Shown here: positions 24,412 through 31,373 of the stretch, one piece after another
Position numbering within the stretch: position 1 is the stretch's first letter
Layout: each line of letters starts with the position of its first letter
Assembly (NCBI GenBank): GCA_938049225.1
Contig: CALICM010000034.1
Span: 1 to 49,066 of the forward strand
DNA: 49,066 bases
Reading direction: 5' to 3'
Source of the DNA: an uncultured Paracoccaceae bacterium
GTDB lineage: Bacteria; Pseudomonadota; Alphaproteobacteria; Rhodobacterales; Rhodobacteraceae
Notes under the pieces: generated by a model
Told to the model about the DNA's origin: nothing
The model's database searches: none
The model's input: only the letters and a program-made list of their open reading frames with translations
Translations under genes and position numbers: made by a program

Positions 24412-25322
24412 CGCGCCATCCCCATGCGCCGTAAAACCACGGTCTGCGCAAACCCGATCAACCCCACCAGACAGGCCGCCACAATCGCCGCCCCGAACAG
24501 GGCCGACCAAATTTGGATCGTCTGCCCATAATAACTGCCCGCCAGCAACCGCGCGCCTAAGCCCGCAACGGCACCGGTCGGCAACTCGCCCACGATCGCC
24601 CCCACCAGCGCCGCCGCGATCCCAACCTTTAGCGAGGGGAACAAGAACGGCAGCGCGGCCGGCAAGCGTAGCTTCCAAAAGACCTGCCCGGCGCTGGCGC
24701 TATAGGTCCTGAGCAAATCCATCTGCATCGCATCCGGGCTGCGCAGCCCCTTGACCATCCCGACGACCACTGGAAAGAAACTCAAATAGGCCGAGATAAT
24801 CGCCTTGGGCACCAGCCCGGTAATCCCCACCGAATTCATCACCACGATGATCATCGGCGCAATCGCCAGAATTGGGATGGTCTGCGACGCGATCGCCCAA
24901 GGCATCACCGAGGCATCCAGCACCCGCAGATGCACAATCCCGACAGCCAGCACCACCCCCAACGCCGTGCCCATCGCAAATCCCAGCAACGTGGCACTCA
25001 GCGTCACCTGCGCATGAAAAATCAAGCTGCGCTTCGAGGTGATCTTCTTCTCAACCGTCGTCTCCCAAAGCTCTGCAAACACCTGTACGGGTGACGGCAG
25101 CCTCGGCTTCTCTTGCGCATAAGTGCCCGCCGCCAGGTGAAGGTTTTCAGACAACAGTTGCCAGTTGCCCGCCGCCCGGATCCCGCTCTCCGGCAGCCAA
25201 ACCTCGACGCCCGCGCGTTGGGCCTGACTGACCTCCCATTTGATGTTCATGACCGGAACAGCCGCCATCCACAGCAGATAAAATGCGCCCAATACAACAC
25301 CGATGGACAGCACTGTCTTCAC
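24408..25322 (-). CDS. ABC transporter permease (NMT1/TauC type), first subunit
   Basis: Membrane permease of 304 residues, ATG at 25322. One N-terminal membrane segment (VLSIGVVLGAFYLLWMAAV) is followed by an extended, probably periplasmic stretch of about 75 residues, then the core: VTLSATLLGFAMGTALGVVL, IASQTIPILAIAPMIIVVM, the EAA loop LRTYSASAGQVFWKLRLPAA and ALVGAIVGELPTGAVAGLG. The core is a close relative of the second permease. The same-strand ATPase gene ends 213 bases upstream; a long palindrome sits in that gap. Probably transports the substrate of the adjacent NMT1-type binding protein. Confidence 0.88.
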   Translation of the reverse strand: MKTVLSIGVVLGAFYLLWMAAVPVMNIKWEVSQAQRAGVEVWLPESGIRAAGNWQLLSENLHLAAGTYAQEKPRLPSPVQVFAELWETTVEKKITSKRSLIFHAQVTLSATLLGFAMGTALGVVLAVGIVHLRVLDASVMPWAIASQTIPILAIAPMIIVVMNSVGITGLVPKAIISAYLSFFPVVVGMVKGLRSPDAMQMDLLRTYSASAGQVFWKLRLPAALPFLFPSLKVGIAAALVGAIVGELPTGAVAGLGARLLAGSYYGQTIQIWSALFGAAIVAACLVGLIGFAQTVVLRRMGMAR

Positions 25323-25337
25323 GCTAAGCCGCGCCCC

Positions 25338-25431
25338 ACTTTGTCCTTAAAATATCCCCGCCGGAGGCATAGAATCTCTGCTGCGCCAGAAAAGTAAAAT
25401 GCCTCCGGCGGGGATATTTTGACGACAAAGT
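25338..25431. repeat. Dispersed hairpin repeat, copy B: long palindrome between ATPase and permease genes
   Basis: Perfect 22-base inverted repeat (arms 25349-25370 and 25399-25420, core ATATCCCCGCCGGAGGCAT) extended outward by ACTTTGTC (25338-25345) and its complement GACAAAGT (25424-25431) after a 3-base interruption. The spacer is 28 bases. Each arm is a copy of the ACTTTGTcc-aaATATCCC half of the elements at 3198-3248 and 38391-38441. It may attenuate transcription into the permease genes. Confidence 0.8.
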
Positions 25432-25535
25432 AACCAATTTCCTGTGACCTCCTGCGTGCGGTACAGGCTGGGAAGCCGATGGCCGTGGACGAAGTCGACA
25501 GCCTGTCCTGGAAACGGGGCAGGCTGTTGCTGGTT

Positions 25536-26318
25536 TCAGACCTCATCGCCATGCCCCGCGCGCAGGCCCTCGCGCACGCGGTGTGCGACAGCGATGAATT
25601 CAGGGGTGTCACGAATGTCCAGCGGGCGGTCTTTAGGCAGGGGGCTTTCGATGATATCGGTGATCCGGCCGGGGCGCGGGCTCATCACCACGATTTTGGT
25701 CGACAGGTAGACAGCCTCGGGGATCGAGTGGGTGACAAAGCCGATGGTCTTTCCGGTGCGCGCCCAAAGGTCGAGGAGTTGCTCGTTCAACCGGTCGCGG
25801 ACGATCTCGTCCAAAGCACCAAAGGGTTCGTCCATCAGCAGGATGTCCGCGTCAAAGGCCAGCGCCCGCGCGATTGAGGCGCGTTGTTGCATGCCGCCCG
25901 ACAGCTGCCAGGGGAATTTCTTCTCGAACCCGCTGAGTTCAACGAGATCCAAGACCCGGGCTACGCGCTCGGCCTGTTCAGATTTGGACAAGCCCATAAT
26001 CTCCAACGGCAGGCGGATGTTGCCGCCGATAGTCCGCCAGGGGTAGAGGCCAGCGGCCTGAAACACATAGCCATAGGCGCGGGATTTGCGTGCCTCTTCC
26101 GGGGAGACACCGTTGACGGTGATCGTGCCGGAGGTGGGTTTTTCCAGGTCGGCCATCACCCGAAGAAAGGTGGTCTTTCCGCAACCCGAGGGGCCGATGA
26201 AGCTGACGAAGTCGCCTTTTTCGATCTCTAAGTCGACGTCTTTGAGCGCATGAACCGGCCCGTCGTTGGTTTGAAAAGTGAGATTGAGACGGTTCGCCTC
26301 AATAACTGGTTGGATCAT
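25536..26318 (-). CDS. ABC transporter ATP-binding protein (TauB/SsuB type)
   Basis: Cytoplasmic ATPase of 260 residues, ATG 26318 (MIQPVIEANRLN). Walker A GPSGCGKTT, Q-loop YVFQAAGLYPWRT, signature LSGGMQQRASIARAL, Walker B ILLMDEPFGALDE and switch histidine FVTHSIPEAVYL are all intact, in contrast to the polyol-transporter ATPases. The pattern LMDEPFGALD and THSIPEA is typical of the nitrate/sulfonate/taurine/thiamine-precursor importers. It starts 10 bases after the HEPN-like gene, so it belongs to the dihydropyrimidinase operon and powers the two downstream permeases. Confidence 0.92.
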   Translation of the reverse strand: MIQPVIEANRLNLTFQTNDGPVHALKDVDLEIEKGDFVSFIGPSGCGKTTFLRVMADLEKPTSGTITVNGVSPEEARKSRAYGYVFQAAGLYPWRTIGGNIRLPLEIMGLSKSEQAERVARVLDLVELSGFEKKFPWQLSGGMQQRASIARALAFDADILLMDEPFGALDEIVRDRLNEQLLDLWARTGKTIGFVTHSIPEAVYLSTKIVVMSPRPGRITDIIESPLPKDRPLDIRDTPEFIAVAHRVREGLRAGHGDEV

Positions 26319-26328
26319 GTTCAAATCT

Positions 26329-26817
26329 TTAGCCCATGAAGCACTCTTGGAAGCATTTAAATTTGCTCTCATGTCCTGTCACCTCCCACGCCTCTTCCAA
26401 AACCTTCGTGGAAGCTCTGATCAGAGCGTTGTCGCGACGACCATCTGTGGTCTTATCGCCATGGAACATGTTGTTACGAACGGCCTTAACTACATCAAAC
26501 AGGGAACGGTTGCAGCTCGGCCGCGAGACGGTGCTCGCCCAAAAGACGCTGCCACTGCAGCACCGCTCTAGTATTCGAGGGGGATCGCAGAAAAGGATGG
26601 CCGTAGCACCGCGTCTTTCGAAACGGGCCCAAAATCCCTGATCAAATTCATTTGCAAATGTCCACCAAGCCGGCTCGACTAGATCTTGGTCTCTCAAAAA
26701 ACCGCCTCGCTTCATCGCATACTCAAACCTGCCGAAAAGCGCGAAGAAATAGAACCAATCCTGGCTCTGGTATTTGAGGAACTGGTCACGGAGAGGCTCC
26801 CCTGCGCTGAATATCAT
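26329..26817 (-). CDS. HEPN-like protein with Rx4H motif, coupled to dihydropyrimidinase
   Basis: A protein of 162 residues. The ATG at 26817 overlaps the hydA stop (ATGA, 26814-26817). An aromatic N-terminal helix region (DWFYFFALFGRFEYAMKRG) is followed by a middle of uncertain structure and then FDVVKAVRNNMFHGDK, in which Arg114-N-N-M-F-His119 fits the Rx4-6H motif of HEPN domains, next to a RDNALIRASTKVLEEAW helix. HEPN proteins include RNases of toxin-antitoxin, abortive-infection and CRISPR systems as well as nucleotide-binding forms. No nucleotidyltransferase antitoxin is adjacent. GC is visibly lower than in the flanking genes, which suggests recent acquisition. A metabolic or sensory role in the operon cannot be excluded. 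The fold call is by motif only. Confidence 0.62.
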   Translation of the reverse strand: MIFSAGEPLRDQFLKYQSQDWFYFFALFGRFEYAMKRGGFLRDQDLVEPAWWTFANEFDQGFWARFERRGATAILFCDPPRILERCCSGSVFWASTVSRPSCNRSLFDVVKAVRNNMFHGDKTTDGRRDNALIRASTKVLEEAWEVTGHESKFKCFQECFMG

Positions 26818-28274
26818 ACGCCCGCCGGGATGTTCAATGGATCGCGCTCGACCTTTCGGGGCGAGTTCAGCTCTTTCCACTTGCTGAGCGCCGCAGCGGC
26901 TGAGGGGAAAGGTGGCCGGGGCACAAATTTACCGCGGCCCGGTTGGGGCTGGCTGTTCTTGCCCCAGGCCCAGATGACGTCGCCGCGCGACAGCGTATAG
27001 CGTGCCTGGGCCGAGACCTCGAACCCTTCGAAGACGTTGTAATCCAACACCGAATGATGGGTCGTCGGCGTAATCGTCTTCGAGATCTTGGGATCCCAGA
27101 CCACGATATCCGCGTCCGCGCCCTCAACAATCGCGCCCTTTTTGGGATAAATGTTCAGGATCTTGGCGACATTGGTCGAGGTTGCGGCGACGAACTCGTT
27201 CATCGTCAGCCGTCCGGTTTCGACCCCTTCGGTCCAAAGCACCGCCAGACGCTCCTCCAAACCATTGGACCCATTGGGGATCAGGCAGAAATTATCGATC
27301 CCCATCTTCTTTTGCTCGGTGGTGAAGGCCGCGTGGTCGGTGGCCACCACCTGCAGGCTGCCCGCTTGCAATCCAGCCCACAGGCTGGCCTGGTGGTCCT
27401 TGGATCGGAACGGCGGCGACATGACACGGCGCGCCGCATGCTCCCAGCTTTTGTTGAAATACTCGCTTTCGTCCAGCGTCAGGAACTGGATCAGCGGCTC
27501 GCCATAGACGCGCATGCCTTTCTGCCGGGCGCGCCGGATCGCCTCGTGCGCCTGTTCGCAACTGACATGGACGACGTAAAGCGGCGTGCCCACCGCATCG
27601 GCGATCATGATCGCGCGGTTGGCGGCCTCGCCCTCGACCTCGGGCGGGCGGGAATACGCATGCCCCTCGGGGCCGGTGATGCCCTTGGCCAGCATTTCCT
27701 TTTGCAAAAGGTCCACCACATCGCCGTTCTCGGCATGGACCATGGGCAGCGCGCCCAATTCTTTGCACCGCTGGAACGAGGCGAACATCTCGTCATCCTC
27801 GACCATCAGCGCGCCTTTGTAGGCCATGAAATGCTTGAAGGAATTCACGCCCATGTCCACGGCATCTTTCATCTCGGCAAAAATGGTCTCGTTCCAGCCA
27901 GTGATCGCCATGTGATAGCCGATGTCCGAACAGATCTGTGGGCTTGATTTGCGGTGCCACTCGTTGATCGCATTCTTGATGCTACCATCGGGGCCCGGCA
28001 GGCAAAAGTCGACCAGCATCGTCGTGCCACCCGCCGCCGCGGCCCAAGTGCCGGATTCAAAGGTCTCGGCCGCCGTGGTGCCCATGAAGGGCATTTCCAG
28101 ATGCGTGTGCGGATCGATGCCGCCGGGGATGACATAGGCGCCCTCGGCGTCGACCACCTCGTCGCCCTTAAGGTCCTGGCCGATCTGTTTGATCACCTCG
28201 CCCTCGATCAGGACATCGGCTTTCCACGTGCGGTCTGCGGTCACAACGGTGCCGCCCTTGATGACTTTGGTCAT
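26814..28274 (-). CDS. hydA: Dihydropyrimidinase (hydantoinase)
   Basis: Opens the ring of 5,6-dihydrouracil or dihydrothymine to N-carbamoyl-beta-amino acids. The 486-residue product has the full cyclic-amidohydrolase metal site: H56 and H58 in GGIDPHTHLE, carboxylated lysine K153 in HFMAYKGAL, H180 in MVHAENG, H236 in YVVHVSC and D313 in ATDHAAF. The C-terminal composite beta domain is present (HHSVLDYNVFEGFEV; YTLSRGDVIW). Length fits the family. First gene of the HEPN/ABC-transporter operon, and the enzymatic link between PreTA and the N-carbamoyl amidohydrolase. Its stop overlaps the HEPN-like gene. Confidence 0.95.
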   Translation of the reverse strand: MTKVIKGGTVVTADRTWKADVLIEGEVIKQIGQDLKGDEVVDAEGAYVIPGGIDPHTHLEMPFMGTTAAETFESGTWAAAAGGTTMLVDFCLPGPDGSIKNAINEWHRKSSPQICSDIGYHMAITGWNETIFAEMKDAVDMGVNSFKHFMAYKGALMVEDDEMFASFQRCKELGALPMVHAENGDVVDLLQKEMLAKGITGPEGHAYSRPPEVEGEAANRAIMIADAVGTPLYVVHVSCEQAHEAIRRARQKGMRVYGEPLIQFLTLDESEYFNKSWEHAARRVMSPPFRSKDHQASLWAGLQAGSLQVVATDHAAFTTEQKKMGIDNFCLIPNGSNGLEERLAVLWTEGVETGRLTMNEFVAATSTNVAKILNIYPKKGAIVEGADADIVVWDPKISKTITPTTHHSVLDYNVFEGFEVSAQARYTLSRGDVIWAWGKNSQPQPGRGKFVPRPPFPSAAAALSKWKELNSPRKVERDPLNIPAGV

Positions 28275-28354
28275 GTTTGCCCCCTGCTGTTGCTGTCCGT
28301 TTTTATCTGTCTGGCTAACACTCTAGCCATTGTCGCGCGACATCCAAGGGGGAA

Positions 28355-28378
28355 TGGCGCGGGTCAATCCCCGCGCCA
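28355..28378 (-). terminator. Terminator-like hairpin between the exported-protein gene and hydA
   Basis: A 9-bp stem (TGGCGCGGG / CCCGCGCCA) with a 6-base loop, six bases after the stop of the exported-protein gene on the minus strand. Read on minus it is followed by TTCCCCCTTGG rather than a clean T-run, so its strength is uncertain. It separates the unknown genes from the hydA operon, whose promoter must lie in 28275-28354. Confidence 0.6.
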
Positions 28379-28383
28379 ACAGG

Positions 28384-28902
28384 TTAGCGGCAGTCGATCT
28401 CGTCCAGTGCGTCCATTGACCCATCCAACGAGAAGGCCGCGCGCCAATCCTGTTGTCGGGCCTCGATCACCAAGCGTCCGCCCCGGGCAATCGCGTCGTT
28501 CAACTCGCGATCGTTCCGCCCTTGATACGAGCCGCGCTTTTCGCTGAACTCCCAACGATCCTGCCGTTCGGAGTACAATTCCTGCCCCTGATAAAGCACG
28601 GTTATGACCGGGCTGAACTTGTCGCCCAGAATATCCAGTGCCTTGTTGCTATCAGTGTCTTCGATCACCCGGCGCAGGCGTAGGAAGCGCCGGTCGTTGC
28701 GGTTGCATCCCACCTCCAGCCGCAGATTGCGCGGCCCCTCGACAATCGCGACAGACTCGAAGGCTTGGCGCTTGCGCACAAGTTCACCCTCTTCATCGAT
28801 ATGCACAATCTCCCAATTTGCATCGCCATGGCTGCGGGAAAAGGCCGGGGCCTGCAAGGTTAGTGCAATCGCGACTGCGACAGTTAAGGTTTTGATGGTC
28901 AT
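28384..28902 (-). CDS. Exported protein of unknown function (paralogue 1)
   Basis: A protein of 172 residues with signal peptide MTIKTLTVAVAIALTLQAPAFS; the start at 28902 is chosen for this and for the GGGAGG ribosome site in front of it. The mature part is charged and apparently strand-rich (LRLEVGCNRNDRRFLRLRR; SPVITVLYQGQELYS) and ends AAFSLDGSMDALDEIDCR. Two cysteines (in EVGC and at the C-terminus) could form a disulfide. The protein at 29455-29994 shares the layout and both Cys contexts, so they look like distant paralogues. The C-terminal F-S-L-x-G...A-L...C pattern recurs in several alphaproteobacterial exported proteins, but I know of no function. Confidence 0.7.
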   Translation of the reverse strand: MTIKTLTVAVAIALTLQAPAFSRSHGDANWEIVHIDEEGELVRKRQAFESVAIVEGPRNLRLEVGCNRNDRRFLRLRRVIEDTDSNKALDILGDKFSPVITVLYQGQELYSERQDRWEFSEKRGSYQGRNDRELNDAIARGGRLVIEARQQDWRAAFSLDGSMDALDEIDCR

Positions 28903-29060
28903 GGATGCCTCCCATTTCTTGGTTCTGAAGTATGGCTTAGCACGCTTGATCCGTTTGGTGGGATCAAAGGGCGTTTCAATATCGAAATGAAGTGAGTTGG
29001 AAGATCGCGGAGGGCCATGGGACTGTCGTGGCTGAGCGGTCCAGACTGATTGGAGGCGCC

Positions 29061-29363
29061 TCACCCCTCGATTTCGTTCTTTTCCGCATCCGTCAACGCC
29101 CGCACGGTCCAGGAGGTTTTGGTCTGCCGCTCGGCGATATGCCCGGCGGGGATCTCCTCAGGCGTGATCCCGGGCGCGTGGGTCTCGAACATGCAGGCCG
29201 CACAGACCTTTTTGGCCTGCTTGGCTTTGGTGTGATCCGCTTTGCCGCACATGAACTGCCACAGGCCGTCCCCGTCATATGAGACGATCATGACCGGGCG
29301 CTTGCGCCGGACGACATGGTTGCAGGCGATGGCGTTTTTGTCGTGTTTGTGGTCTGCGGTCAC
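29061..29363 (-). CDS. Small Cys/His-rich soluble protein of unknown function
   Basis: A protein of 100 residues, probable GTG start at 29363. Pattern: IACNHVVRRKRPVMIVSYDG, then GLWQFMCGKADHTKAKQ and KVCAACMFE, giving four cysteines and several histidines that could bind a metal. The DGDGLWQFMCG core is reminiscent of a widespread group of small bacterial proteins with the pattern DGDWQFLCG, some annotated in the DUF2185 area; I cannot confirm membership. No signal peptide or membrane segment. It lies between the two exported-protein genes on the same strand. Function not assigned. Confidence 0.6.
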   Translation of the reverse strand: MTADHKHDKNAIACNHVVRRKRPVMIVSYDGDGLWQFMCGKADHTKAKQAKKVCAACMFETHAPGITPEEIPAGHIAERQTKTSWTVRALTDAEKNEIEG

Positions 29364-29454
29364 AGCGAAGGCTCAGCGAAATGCGTGACGGTCAGGTGGC
29401 AGCATAAACAGGTTTGCATGGCAGATCTATTCCAACCAGCCACAAACACTATCA

Positions 29455-29994
29455 TCATGCCTCCCAACACTCGATATCTTTAATCGCCTCGGCCGCACCG
29501 TTCAGCGTAAACTGTATCTCGAAATCACTTAGATGGTCCTTGAACACAACTGACTGGTGCTCGAGCAAAACAGTGATCCACTCTGGTTTTAGGGCAGCGC
29601 CATACGACCCTGTCGCGTACGTCAGCAGGCCAAGATCCATTTCGGTCCGGTCAGGAAAGATCGCGGACAGCCGCATGTTTGACCCCCCTAACGGTTCTCC
29701 ATTGCCAAGCAGCAAGTAGGCATACTCTGCATCGCGGGGTCCCTGGGACTGGATCCGACATCCAATTCGCAGACTCATCCGATCCTCGTTGCGAACAAAG
29801 GCTTCTGTAAACTGGCGCTCGTCGACAGGTACAACGATTGCGCGCGTTCCGCCCTTGTAAGCCAGATGCTGATTGTTCCAACCGTTGGCAATTGTCGGTG
29901 ACGGGCCTGACACAACAGATAGAACAACTACAAACACCGCCAACCAACTGGTGCGGAGCATCTGAAACGAGAGCTTGTTGTCGGCGAACCTCAC
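29455..29994 (-). CDS. Exported protein of unknown function (paralogue 2)
   Basis: A protein of about 179 residues. GTG 29994 is taken as start because it overlaps the stop of the upstream amidohydrolase (GTGA) and has GGAG 8 bases before it; ATG 29961 (MLRTSWLAVF) is the alternative and lacks a ribosome site. The hydrophobic WLAVFVVVLSVVSGPSPTIA is a signal peptide or anchor. The mature chain contains MSLRIGCRIQ, a strand-rich middle (YAYLLLGNGEPLGG; MDLGLLTYATG) and ends FTLNGAAEAIKDIECWEA. The GC-x-x and terminal F-x-L-x-G...I-x-C elements match the protein at 28384-28902. Base composition is somewhat poorer in GC than neighbours. Function unknown. Confidence 0.65.
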   Translation of the reverse strand: MRFADNKLSFQMLRTSWLAVFVVVLSVVSGPSPTIANGWNNQHLAYKGGTRAIVVPVDERQFTEAFVRNEDRMSLRIGCRIQSQGPRDAEYAYLLLGNGEPLGGSNMRLSAIFPDRTEMDLGLLTYATGSYGAALKPEWITVLLEHQSVVFKDHLSDFEIQFTLNGAAEAIKDIECWEA

Positions 29995-31241
29995 CCCACA
30001 ATCTCCGCCGTTTCGACCACCGCGTGGAATAGCACGTTGGCCCCGGCCTCGGCCCATTCGGGACTGATTTCTTCGGCCTCGTTGTGGCTGAGGCCGTCGA
30101 CGCAGGGGCACATGACCATGGCGGTGGGGGCGACGCGGTTGATCCAGCAGGCGTCGTGGCCTGCACCCGAGATCAGGTCGCGGTGGGAATAGCCCAGGCG
30201 CTCGGCCGCAGCGCGGACGGCACCGACACAGTCCGCGTCGAATTCCACAGGGTCGAAGCCGCCGACTTTTTCGAATTCCACGCCCAGCCCCATCTCGTTG
30301 CAGATCTTCTGTGCGCCCGCCTTTAGCCGCGCCTCCATATCTTGGATGACGCTCAGATCGGGTGAGCGGAAGTCGACGGTGAAGACCGTCTTGCCGGGGA
30401 TCACATTGCGGCTGTTGGGATAGACATCAATGTGGCCTGCGGCGCCCACGGCGTGGGGCTTGTGGCTCCAGGCAATCTCGTCGACCAGTTCCAGCACCCG
30501 GGCCATGCCCAGGCCCGCGTTCTTGCGCATCGGCATGGGCGTAGACCCAGTGTGGCTGTCCTTGCCGGTGATCGTGACTTGCGTCCAGCTGAGGCCCTGG
30601 CCGTGCGTGACGACGCCGATATCCTTGCCCTCGGCCTCAAGGATCGGGCCTTGTTCGATGTGCAGCTCGAAGAAGGCGTGCATCTTGCGTGCGCCGACCT
30701 CCTCGTCGCCCTTCCAGCCGATGCGTTCCAGTTCTGCCCCGAACTTAAGGCCCTGGGCGTCCTCGCGCGCGTAAGCCCAGCCCTGGGTGTGGATCCCGGC
30801 GAAGACGCCGCTGGCCAGCATCGCCGGGGCATAGCGTGTGCCCTCCTCGTTGGTGAAATTGGTGACAACGATGGGGTGTTTGGTTTGGATGTTCAGATCG
30901 TTGAGGCTGCGGATGATCTCGAGCCCGCCCAGAACGCCCAGAACGCCATCATATTTGCCGCCCGTGGGTTGGGTGTCCAGGTGGCTGCCGACATAGACCG
31001 GCAGGGCGTCCGCATCGGTGCCCTCGCGCCGGGCGAACATATTGCCCATCTGGTCGAGGCCCATCGTGCAGCCCGCGGCTTCGCACCAGCTTTGGAACAG
31101 GGCGCGGCCCTGGGCATCTTCGTCGGTCACGGTCTGGCGGTTGTTGCCCCCCGCCACACCGGGGCCGATCTTGGCCATCTCCATCAGGCTGTCCCACAGC
31201 CGGTCGCCGTTGATCTTGAGGTTCTCGCCTGGGGCTGGCAT
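29991..31241 (-). CDS. Zn-dependent N-carbamoyl-beta-amino acid amidohydrolase (beta-ureidopropionase type)
   Basis: Releases CO2 and NH3 from N-carbamoyl-beta-alanine or N-carbamoyl-beta-aminoisobutyrate, the third step of reductive pyrimidine breakdown. The 416-residue product belongs to the M20 hydantoinase/carbamoylase family: VGSHLDTQPTGGKYDGVLG (metal His/Asp), TNFTNEEGTRYAPAM, FELHIEQGPILE, GKDSHTGSTPM in the dimerisation domain, SGAGHDACWIN and GLSHNEAEEI with the last metal His. Related enzymes act on allantoate or L-carbamoyl amino acids, but the surrounding preTA and hydA favour the pyrimidine role. ATG at 31241. Its stop overlaps the GTG of the exported-protein gene. Confidence 0.92.
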   Translation of the reverse strand: MPAPGENLKINGDRLWDSLMEMAKIGPGVAGGNNRQTVTDEDAQGRALFQSWCEAAGCTMGLDQMGNMFARREGTDADALPVYVGSHLDTQPTGGKYDGVLGVLGGLEIIRSLNDLNIQTKHPIVVTNFTNEEGTRYAPAMLASGVFAGIHTQGWAYAREDAQGLKFGAELERIGWKGDEEVGARKMHAFFELHIEQGPILEAEGKDIGVVTHGQGLSWTQVTITGKDSHTGSTPMPMRKNAGLGMARVLELVDEIAWSHKPHAVGAAGHIDVYPNSRNVIPGKTVFTVDFRSPDLSVIQDMEARLKAGAQKICNEMGLGVEFEKVGGFDPVEFDADCVGAVRAAAERLGYSHRDLISGAGHDACWINRVAPTAMVMCPCVDGLSHNEAEEISPEWAEAGANVLFHAVVETAEIVG

Positions 31242-31282
31242 GGGTCTGTCCTTCCTCGCGTTGTTCTGAGTGATCCAATGGC

Positions 31283-31334
31283 GCCCCTGCCAAGCAGGGG
31301 CAGGTCTATCAGCCCCGCCCCCGCCAAAGCGGGG
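31283..31334. repeat. Two short hairpins between aminotransferase and amidohydrolase genes
   Basis: Hairpin one is GCCCCTGC-CAA-GCAGGGGC (31283-31301); hairpin two is CCCCGC-CAAA-GCGGGG (31319-31334). Both loops begin with CAA. They lie in the 132-base gap between two same-strand genes and may mark partial termination or mRNA processing. The gap shows nothing else. Confidence 0.6.
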
Positions 31335-31373
31335 ACAGGACGGTTGGCGCTTGTGGGGCTGGTATCGCCAGGA

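Noticed and set aside
26329-26817. HEPN/MNT toxin-antitoxin module
   Set aside because: Only the HEPN-like half is present; neighbours are dihydropyrimidinase and an ABC ATPase, with no nucleotidyltransferase or other antitoxin gene.
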